Assembly (NCBI GenBank): GCA_030151135.1 | Contig: JASLEQ010000387.1 | Location: forward strand, 1 to 7,898 | DNA from: Candidatus Sulfotelmatobacter sp. | GTDB taxonomy: Bacteria; Acidobacteriota; Terriglobia; Terriglobales; SbA1 | Direction: 5' to 3' | DNA: 7,898 bases | Shown here: positions 1 to 7,000 of the stretch, piece by piece | Numbering within the stretch: the stretch's first letter is position 1 | Layout of the letters: each line of letters starts with the position of its first letter | Notes under the pieces: model-generated | The model's database searches: none | The model's input: the letters and a program-made list of their open reading frames with translations, nothing else | Told to the model about the DNA's origin: nothing | Program-made: the position numbers and the translations under genes

Positions 1-113
1 GACATCCACTCTCTCGCGAAAAATGTAAGTCATTTCGTTTCAGTAGCTTGCAAATGAGCTGCAGCAGGCCCTTTTGTCCAAGTGGCGGATTTAGCCCTGC
101 TAAGTTATTTATT

Positions 114-154
114 ATGAATATTTTACCTCTAAGTCGTTTGCAATGAATATTTTA
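114..154. repeat. 12-bp direct repeat ATGAATATTTTA, two copies
   Basis: The sequence ATGAATATTTTA occurs exactly at 114-125 and again at 143-154, so the copies start 29 bp apart, close to three helical turns. Both lie in the AT-rich region ahead of the transglutaminase-like gene, and the second copy falls in the spacer of the promoter candidate at 138-165. Same-face spaced direct repeats are a usual layout for paired regulator sites, but in AT-rich DNA a chance match is also possible. No regulator is recognised. Confidence 0.4.
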
Positions 155-165
155 GATGGTATTAA
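138..165 (+). promoter_or_regulatory. weak sigma70-like promoter candidate
   Basis: TTGCAA at 138-143 (4 of 6 matches to TTGACA) and TATTAA at 160-165 (4 of 6 matches to TATAAT) are separated by 16 bp in AT-rich DNA, oriented toward the gene downstream. A transcript from here would have an untranslated leader of roughly 110 nt before the GTG at 283. The match is modest and AT-rich DNA gives such hits easily, so this is only a candidate. Confidence 0.25.
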
Positions 166-268
166 CGAAGGCCACTATCAATATGTTGCTTGTTTTCAGT
201 AGATTACGGAACACCTTCGAAATAAATTGTAAGGGGGGATCCACCATCGCGAACGCGGATCACCGTGT

Positions 269-275
269 AAAGGAG
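269..275 (+). promoter_or_regulatory. strong ribosome binding site before a 17-codon frame
   Basis: AAAGGAG at 269-275 is a near-perfect Shine-Dalgarno sequence. It sits 7 nt before a GTG at 283-285, the ideal spacing, but that frame closes with TAA at 334-336. Neither plausible start of the large gene (GTG 337, ATG 379) has a recognisable Shine-Dalgarno of its own. The best ribosome site in the region therefore points to the short frame and not directly to the large gene. Confidence 0.5.
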
Positions 276-282
276 AGCAAAC

Positions 283-336
283 GTGCGACGTGACTTTTGG
301 TGCAAGAATCCGCGTCCCAGCACTTCCTTTTTGTAA
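283..336 (+). CDS. possible 17-residue leader peptide (upstream ORF)
   Basis: GTG at 283 follows AAAGGAG by 7 nt and opens a frame of 17 codons (MRRDFWCKNPRPSTSFL) that ends with TAA at 334-336. The next base begins a GTG in the same frame, which is the earliest possible start of the transglutaminase-like gene. A small potential hairpin, CACTT (321-325) with AAGTG (335-339), covers the stop and that GTG. Translating the short frame would open it, the layout expected for termination-reinitiation coupling. The peptide has no recognised function and no run of a single amino acid typical of attenuators. Alternatives are a chance Shine-Dalgarno hit, or an in-frame stop created by mutation or sequencing error in a longer 5' end. 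Conservation across relatives would decide. Confidence 0.25.
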   Translation: MRRDFWCKNPRPSTSFL

Positions 337-378
337 GTGGAGTATCGAACAATAGCTCTCAGTCAGCTGCCATCCGCG

Positions 379-2574
379 ATGTCTGCAGATTCCACAAATC
401 CCGGGCCAACGTCGCTCCAGATTGCGATCGACCGCTACTTCGAAATCGCTCTGTACCTGCTGGTCGCCATGGGTTTCGTGACGCTCGCGACCACGGGTGA
501 GCTCGACGTTCCTTCGATCGCGCTGGTCAGCATTGCGCTCGTACTCCGTGGATATTTGCTGGTGCGGCGAAACAGCTTTGTCATCGCCGACCGCTGGACA
601 ACTCCCCTCTCGATCATCTATTTCGTTTTCTTTGCGGTCGACTACCTGGCCTTCTCGCGCGGATTCCTTCCCGCCACGATTCATCTCGCGCTATTCGGCG
701 TCGTAGTCCGCATGTTCTCTTTGCGCCGCGAGCGCGATTACATCATGATGGCGATCCTCGCCTTTCTGATGGTCCTGGCGTCAGCGGTGCTCACCGTCGA
801 CAGCGCATTTCTGCTGGCATTTGCTTTTTTCCTTTTAACGGCCATCGCAACCTTCGTGTTGATGGAAATGCGCCGCTCGGCTCGAGCCGCGACCATCCAG
901 GCGCGCCCGGCTGCGGACCCGCAACAGCAGCGTCGTTTCGCCCTGGCTCTCGCCCGTTTTGCGCCCGCGCTCCTGATGCTGATTCTTGTGTTCGGAACGA
1001 TTCTGTTCTTCCTCATGCCGCGAATTTCCGCGGGATATTTGGGCGGATATTCCTACGGAACCGACTTCTCCTCCGGCTTCAGCGATCACGTGCAGCTCGG
1101 ACGCATCGGCCAGATTCAGCAGTCCAATGCCGTAGTGATGCATATCCAGATCGAAGGCGACGACAAAGGCCGCTACGATCTGCACTGGCGAGGCATTGCT
1201 CTCGCCGACTTCGATGGTCACTCCTGGTCGAGCCTGCGCGATGCCTTTATCCTCTCGCGGCAGCCAGACAGCAGCTTCGGTCTGCCGCGCACCGAAAATG
1301 CGCCGCGCTCCTACGCCGCTTCCGAACTGGCAAAGCAGAAGATCATCCGATATCGCGTCCTGATGGAACCGATCGGCACGAACATATTTTTTCTCGCTCC
1401 CTACGGACGCAGCATTCGCGGCGACTATCGCCTGCTCGCCAGCGATTCCGGAGGCGCAGTCTACGATTACGATTCGCAGCACGCCCCCAGCCGCTATGAG
1501 GCTACGTCGGACATCGCGACACCGTCGGCGGCTGAACTGCGAAATGACCGCTCCGCATATCCGTCATACATTACGGCAACGTATCTGAAGCTCCCGCAAC
1601 TCGATTCACGCGTCTCACAACTCGCATCCGAGATCACGAAGTCCGCCAAGAACAATTACGACAAATCCGCCGAATTGGAAACTTACCTGCGAACCCACTT
1701 CGCGTACACGCTGCAACTGCCGCAGACCGACGCGAAAGATCCGATTGCAAATTTCCTTTTTGTAAGGAAGCAGGGACACTGCGAGTATTTCGCGTCTGCG
1801 ATGGCGGTCATGCTCCGAACTCTGGGAATCCCGTCAAGAGTGGTGAATGGATTCCGCAGCGACGAATTTAACGACATCACGGCGAGCTACGTTGTGCGTG
1901 CCAAAGATGCACATGCGTGGGTGGAGGCGTACTTTCCGGGATACGGATGGCAGACGTTTGATCCGACGCCCGGCGGTGACGCCGGCACACCGCAGGGATG
2001 GGCTCGTGTCTCGCTCTACATCGATGCCATGTCTTCGTTCTGGCGCGACTGGGTGGTCACCTACGACAGCTCCAACCAATATGTCCTGACCCGGGCGGCA
2101 TTCAACGGGTCGGGAAATATGTGGGAAGGCGTTCGCGAATGGGCGCGAAGCCATTATGCTTCCATGTTGAAGTGGGCAAAGCGGAGTCAGGATCGGGTGG
2201 AGCGGGCTCCGCGGCGGTGGATGATTGTCGGGATCGTTGTACTTGCCGTGTTATTGCTATTCGCGAATCTTGGACGGCTGGTGCGATGGATGCATGAGAA
2301 CTGGTTGGGATCGCATCCGGAGCGGTCGCCGGAACAGGCTGCAGCGGTGTGGTATCAGCGGATGGCGCGGGTGCTGGAGAAGCGCGGTCTATCGAAAACG
2401 GGGACACAGACGCCGCAGGAGTTTGTGCGAGTGATCTCGGACGCACTACTGCGCGAGCCTGTGTCACGGTTTACGGATGTGTATGAGTCGGCCCGTTTCG
2501 GTAATTCGCCCGACGATGCGCGCCGGCTGCCAGCTTTGTATGAGGAAGTGCTGACGGCTACGCGATCCGAGTAG
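379..2574 (+). CDS. TgpA/DUF3488-type membrane protein with extracytoplasmic transglutaminase-like domain
   Basis: With the ATG at 379 this is a 731-residue polytopic membrane protein. Seven hydrophobic segments lie near residues 23-38, 44-62, 74-92, 97-113, 122-138, 142-161 and 196-212, the last ending in the FFLMPR signature often seen in this family. A large presumably periplasmic region follows, with a transglutaminase-like core containing an intact triad: Cys468 in GHCEYF, His512 in DAHAWVE and Asp528 in FDPTP. An eighth segment (614-631) leads to a cytoplasmic DUF4129-like tail (about 646-731). Pseudomonas TgpA has the same architecture and acts at the cell envelope; the substrate here is unknown, and protein cross-linking, peptidase or other acyl-transfer activity are all possible. 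GTG at 337 is an alternative start adding 14 residues; neither start has its own Shine-Dalgarno. The last 17 nt overlap the end of gltD on the other strand. From about 2090 onward the codon use changes sharply. Confidence 0.9.
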   Translation: MSADSTNPGPTSLQIAIDRYFEIALYLLVAMGFVTLATTGELDVPSIALVSIALVLRGYLLVRRNSFVIADRWTTPLSIIYFVFFAVDYLAFSRGFLPATIHLALFGVVVRMFSLRRERDYIMMAILAFLMVLASAVLTVDSAFLLAFAFFLLTAIATFVLMEMRRSARAATIQARPAADPQQQRRFALALARFAPALLMLILVFGTILFFLMPRISAGYLGGYSYGTDFSSGFSDHVQLGRIGQIQQSNAVVMHIQIEGDDKGRYDLHWRGIALADFDGHSWSSLRDAFILSRQPDSSFGLPRTENAPRSYAASELAKQKIIRYRVLMEPIGTNIFFLAPYGRSIRGDYRLLASDSGGAVYDYDSQHAPSRYEATSDIATPSAAELRNDRSAYPSYITATYLKLPQLDSRVSQLASEITKSAKNNYDKSAELETYLRTHFAYTLQLPQTDAKDPIANFLFVRKQGHCEYFASAMAVMLRTLGIPSRVVNGFRSDEFNDITASYVVRAKDAHAWVEAYFPGYGWQTFDPTPGGDAGTPQGWARVSLYIDAMSSFWRDWVVTYDSSNQYVLTRAAFNGSGNMWEGVREWARSHYASMLKWAKRSQDRVERAPRRWMIVGIVVLAVLLLFANLGRLVRWMHENWLGSHPERSPEQAAAVWYQRMARVLEKRGLSKTGTQTPQEFVRVISDALLREPVSRFTDVYESARFGNSPDDARRLPALYEEVLTATRSE

Positions 2575-4024
2575 CGGCGGGAGTGGACTGGGTACGCTCC
2601 ACCGGCGGCTGAATGCTTTGCTGCTTCAGGTAAGCATCCACACAGGCAGCGGCTTTGCGGCCTTCGGCGATTGCCCAGACTACAAGAGATTGGCCGCGAC
2701 GCATGTCTCCTGCGGCGAAGACTCCCGGAATTGACGACATGTAGTTTTCGTCGGTGGCAACGTTGCCGCGATTGTCGAGTTGCACGCCGAGTTGTTCGAT
2801 CATGCCGTTCTTTACCGGGCCGAGAAATCCCATGGCGATCAGGACGAGATCGGCATCGATGGTGAACTCTGATCCTGGAATCGGCTCGAACTTCGGCGCG
2901 GGTCCGACGCGCACCGCATGGAGTTGTTTGACATTGCCGTTGGCGTCTCCGGTGAAGCTGGTGGTGGCGATGCTCCAGTCGCGGATCCCGCCTTCTTCAT
3001 GCGCGGCCTCGGTACGGAGCTGCATCGGCCACATTGGCCATGGGGTTTGCGGGGAGCGCTCGTCGGGCGGCTTCGGCATGATTTCGAATTGATGGACGGA
3101 GAGCGGCTTCTGGCGGTGGCAGGTGCCGAGGCAGTCTGCGCCAGTGTCGCCGCCGCCGATGATCACGACGCGCTTGCCGTTTGCGAGGATGTCCGTTGCG
3201 GAGTCGAGGACATCGCCGTGGCAGCGCTTGTTCTGCTGCGGCAGAAATTCCATGGCGAAGTGAATGCCCTTCAGTTCCCTGCCTGGAACTTTCAAGTCGC
3301 GTGGATGCTCGGCTCCGCCTGCTAGAACGATCGCATCGTAGTCGCGGCGCAAATCTTCGACCGCGACGTTCTTCCCTACTTCAGCGTTGGTCACGAACTT
3401 CACGCCTTCGGCTTTCATCTGCTCGAGGCGGCGATCGACGATGTGCTTCTCCAGCTTGAACTCGGGGATGCCGTAGCGGAGGAGTCCACCGATGCGGTCG
3501 GCTTTTTCGTAGACGGTAACGGCGTGTCCGGCACGGCAGAGTTGCTGGGCTGCTGCGAGACCCGCGGGACCTGAACCTACTACTGCTACCGACTTCCCGC
3601 TACGCGCTTTTGCGATGACGGGAGTGATCCAGCCTTCGAGGAATCCGCGCTCGACGATGTTCTTTTCGTTCTGCTTGATCGTGACTGCTGGTTGCGTGAT
3701 TCCCAGAACGCAGGAGGCTTCGCACGGCGCGGGGCAGATCCGTCCGGTGAATTCAGGGAAGTTGTTCGTGGCGTGCAGCTGGCGGACGGCTTCTTTCCAG
3801 TTGCCGCGGTAGACGTGATCGTTCCAGTCGGGGATAAGGTTGCTGACGGGACATCCCGTCTGGCAGAAGGGGACGCCGCAATCCATGCAGCGCGCGCCCT
3901 GCTTGCGCAGTTCGGCCTCGGGGAAATCCTGATAGATCTCGAACCAGTCGTTCACGCGCTCGAGCACGGGCCTGCGCGGAGCAAGTTCGCGGTTGTAATC
4001 CATGAAGCCGGTGGTCTTACCCAT
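2558..4024 (-). CDS. gltD: glutamate synthase small subunit (FAD/iron-sulfur, NAD(P)H-oxidising)
   Basis: This 488-residue protein oxidises NAD(P)H and passes electrons through FAD and [4Fe-4S] clusters to the FMN of GltB, in the cytoplasm. The N-terminal cysteines that hold the clusters are present: C46, C49, C54 and C58 ([13 protein letters not shown]) and C97, C101 and C105 (CPAPCEASC). The FAD Rossmann motif [10 protein letters not shown] is at 150-159, the nicotinamide motif [10 protein letters not shown] at 289-298, and the C-terminal FAD motif [10 protein letters not shown] at 437-446. Length is close to the 472 residues of E. coli GltD. The ATG at 4024 is chosen because [13 protein letters not shown] matches the usual family start and AGGTG lies 4 nt before it; the frame is open 28 codons further upstream, but only inside gltB. 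The start overlaps the gltB stop by 8 nt. The region after the nicotinamide motif ([13 protein letters not shown]) is of the plant/cyanobacterial type, not the E. coli type. Confidence 0.96.
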   Translation of the reverse strand: MGKTTGFMDYNRELAPRRPVLERVNDWFEIYQDFPEAELRKQGARCMDCGVPFCQTGCPVSNLIPDWNDHVYRGNWKEAVRQLHATNNFPEFTGRICPAPCEASCVLGITQPAVTIKQNEKNIVERGFLEGWITPVIAKARSGKSVAVVGSGPAGLAAAQQLCRAGHAVTVYEKADRIGGLLRYGIPEFKLEKHIVDRRLEQMKAEGVKFVTNAEVGKNVAVEDLRRDYDAIVLAGGAEHPRDLKVPGRELKGIHFAMEFLPQQNKRCHGDVLDSATDILANGKRVVIIGGGDTGADCLGTCHRQKPLSVHQFEIMPKPPDERSPQTPWPMWPMQLRTEAAHEEGGIRDWSIATTSFTGDANGNVKQLHAVRVGPAPKFEPIPGSEFTIDADLVLIAMGFLGPVKNGMIEQLGVQLDNRGNVATDENYMSSIPGVFAAGDMRRGQSLVVWAIAEGRKAAACVDAYLKQQSIQPPVERTQSTPAATRIA

Positions 4025-7000
4025 GTTGCACCTGCTCTGCGGCAGCCGGGGTCGGGGCGGAATCAGCGGGAGCGTAGGCACGCTCGTTGCGACTGATGCC
4101 CAGCACACGTTTGTATTCGTGCGGGAAAACCTTCACGAAGTGAGAGACGGCATGCTGCCAGTTGTCGAGGATCCACTGGCCGCGGCGGCTTCCTGTCAGC
4201 TCAACGTGGCGGGCAATCAGTTCGCGTACTTGCTGGATATCTTTCGGCTCGATGACAGGTTCGAGATCGACCGAGTCCGGGTTGCAGCGTTTCTCGGCGA
4301 AGTCTCCAGTTTCATCGAAGACGTAGGCGATGCCGCCGCTCATGCCCGCGGCAAAGTTGCGTCCGCAGGAGCCGAGCACAACGACGAGGCCATTGGTCAT
4401 GTACTCGCAACCGTGGTCTCCGACGCCTTCGACGACGGCGGTCGATCCGGAGTTGCGGACGGCGAAGCGTTCGCCGGCGACTCCGTTGAAGAAGGCTTCG
4501 CCGCTGGTCGCGCCGTACAGAGCGACGTTGCCAATGATGATGTTCTCTTCGGGTGCGAACTTCGATTCTTTTGGCGGGAAGACGATGATGCGTCCGCCGG
4601 AAAGACCCTTGCCTACGTAGTCGTTGGCCTCGCCTTCGAGCGTGATCGTGATTCCTTTTGCAAGAAACGCGCCGAGACTTTGACCTGCTGAGCCAGTGAG
4701 GCGAATGCGAAGAGTGTCGTCGGGCAATCCCGCTGAGCCGTAGCGGCGCGCGACTTCTCCGCTGAGGATCGTTCCTACCGAGCGATGCACGTTGCGCACG
4801 GGCAACTGAATCTCTTGCGCGTTCAGATTGAGCAGAGCATCGAGAGAGTGCTCGACCAGTTGGTGATCGAGCGCCTGTTCGAGGCCGTGATCCTGCGGAT
4901 GGATACAACGGCGCGCAACGCGCGATGGTATGGGCGGATTGTAGAGGATTGCCGAAAAGTCGAGGCCCTTTGCTTTCCAGTGTTCGACGGCAGCGTTGAC
5001 ATCAAGCATGTCGACGCGGCCAACCATCTCGTCGACGGTGCGGAATCCCATCTCCGCCATGTATTGGCGTAGCTGTTCTGCGATGAAGAAGAAGAAGTTG
5101 ATAACGTGCTCGGGCTGTCCCTGGAACTGCTTGCGGAGGACGGGGTCTTGGGTGGCGATGCCGACCGAACAGGTGTTCAGGTGGCACTTGCGCATCATGA
5201 TGCAGCCCATGGCGATGAGAGGCGTGGTGGCGAATCCAAATTCTTCGGCGCCGAGCAGAGCGGCGATGGCGACATCACGGCCGGTTTGCAGCTTGCCGTC
5301 GGTCTGCACGCGGATCCGGCTGCGCAGATCGTTGAGCAGGAGAACCTGTTGCGTCTCGGCTAAACCGAGTTCCCACGGGATGCCAGCGTGCTTGATGGAG
5401 CTGAGCGGCGATGCACCGGTACCGCCGGAGTCTCCGCTGATGAGGACGACGTCGGCGTGAGCTTTGGCGACACCCGCCGCGACCGTGCCGACTCCAACCT
5501 CTGCCACCAGCTTTACTGCGATGCGCGCTTTTGGATTGATGTTCTTCAGGTCGTAGATTAGCTGCGCGAGATCTTCGATCGAGTAGATGTCATGATGCGG
5601 CGGCGGAGAGATCAGGCCGACTCCGGGTATCGAGTGACGGAGTCGGGCGATGACGTCGTCAACTTTGTGTCCGGGGAGTTGGCCGCCTTCGCCGGGCTTG
5701 GCGCCCTGGGCCATCTTGATCTGGAGTTCGTCGGCATTGACGAGATAGTTGGCTGTGACTCCGAAGCGCGCTGAGGCGACTTGCTTGACGGCGCTGCGAC
5801 GGAGATCGCCATTCGGATCAGGCTTGAAACGCTCTTCGTCTTCCCCGCCCTCCCCGGTGTTCGACTTGCCGCCGATGCGGTTCATGGCGATGGCAAGGGT
5901 TTCGTGCGCTTCTTTGCTGATCGAACCGAACGACATGGCGCCGGTCGTGAAGCGCTTGACGATTTCTTTTGCCGGCTCGACTTCTTCAATCGGGACAGGC
6001 GAGTCGCTCTTCTTCAACTTCATCAAGCCACGCAGCGTACAAAGGCTGGCGCTCTGCTTATCGATCAGGTCGGTGTATTCCTGGAAAGTCTTGAAGCTGT
6101 CCTGACGAACGGCGTGCTGCAGCTTGCTGATGGTCTGAGGATTCAGCAGGTGATATTCGCCGTTGACGCGCTGGTGATAGTTGCCGCCGACGGAGAGTTC
6201 GGTTTCGAAATCAGTGAGCGGGCGGAAGGCATACTCGTGCTTGACCTGCGCTTCGGCGGCAAGCACGTTCAAGCCAACCCCTTCGAGGCGTGAAGTTGTG
6301 CCCGAGAAATAGGCATCGACTAGTTCTTTATTGAGGCCGATGGCTTCGAAAACCTGGGCACCTTGATAGCTCTGAAGAGTGGAGATGCCCATCTTGGAGA
6401 AAGTCTTGAGCAGACCTTTCTTGACGGCCTTCAGGAAATGCTTGACTGCGATTTCGGGAGTGATGCCGTCGCCGAGTTCGCCGCGGAATGCGAGGTTCTC
6501 TACGCTCTCGAGCGCGAGATAGGGATTGATGGCGCTGGCACCGTATCCGCTGAGAAGGGCGAAGTGCATGACCTCGCGGGGCTCGCCAGATTCGGTGATC
6601 AGAGCGACCTGCGTTCGGGTCTCTTCGCGAACGAGCAGGTTGTGGACTGCCGCCAGAGCTAACAGGCACGGGATTGGGGCGTAATCTTTGTCGACGCCGC
6701 GGTCGGAGAGGATCAGCAGCGAGTATCCGGCCTTCACGGCGAGAGAGGCGCGCTGGCAGAGCTCGTCGAGAGCGCGCTTGAGGCCAAGTTCGCCGTCGCT
6801 GGCGCGGAAGAGAGCTGGCAGCGTGGTCGCCAACAGATCGCGATTCGAAACACGGCGCAGTTTTTCCAGATCGCGATTCGTCAGCAGCGGATGCGGCAAC
6901 TTCAGCATGTGGCAGTTCTCGGGCACTTCTTCGAGAATGTTGCGCTCGCTGCCGATGTAGCTGATGAGGGACATCACCATCTCTTCGCGGATGGGGTCGA

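Larger units (their letters stand above)
1..282. other. AT-rich non-coding region upstream of the transglutaminase-like gene
   Basis: No gene can be supported here. By hand count about 93 of the first 240 bases are G or C (about 39%), far below the flanking genes. The only long open stretch entering from the left edge on the + strand is the frame from base 3 to a TGA at 144-146. It is 47 codons of low-complexity, Ser/Cys-rich translation and resembles nothing I know, so it could at most be the tail of an upstream gene. Contents that can be named are a 12-bp direct repeat (114-125 and 143-154), a weak promoter candidate (138-165), a run of six G (233-238), a small GATCC/GGATC inverted repeat (238-261) and a Shine-Dalgarno sequence (269-275). 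Confidence 0.6.

Noticed and set aside
87..100. sigma54-like GG-N10-GC spacing
   Set aside because: Only the bare GG and GC spacing and a CTGCT near -12 match; the -24 element lacks TGGCA, and no activator site is evident.
3..146. open frame from the left edge as the tail of an upstream gene
   Set aside because: It has 47 codons, a composition unlike the other genes and no recognisable motif; AT-rich DNA of this length can be open by chance.
196..684. 162-codon open frame on the - strand covering the 5' end of the transglutaminase-like gene
   Set aside because: It overlaps the coding sequence of a conserved membrane protein and its translation is charged low-complexity sequence with no recognisable motif.
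835..1482. 215-codon open frame on the - strand inside the transglutaminase-like gene
   Set aside because: The + strand frame has clear membrane segments and a catalytic triad, while the antisense product has none and is rich in residues expected from reverse reading of GC-rich codons.
2583..2602. GTGGA/TCCAC hairpin as terminator downstream of the transglutaminase-like gene
   Set aside because: The stem is 5 bp with a 10-nt loop, has no following T-run and lies in gltD coding sequence; it is too weak to call.
2558..4108. longer gltD beginning at 4108
   Set aside because: The extra 28 residues are read from gltB coding sequence and are Pro/Arg-rich; the family start [13 protein letters not shown] and a Shine-Dalgarno support 4024.
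4002..4691. 229-codon open frame on the + strand across the gltB/gltD junction
   Set aside because: It is antisense to the beta-helix coding part of gltB and the gltD start, with no Shine-Dalgarno or recognisable domain. It is a shadow frame.
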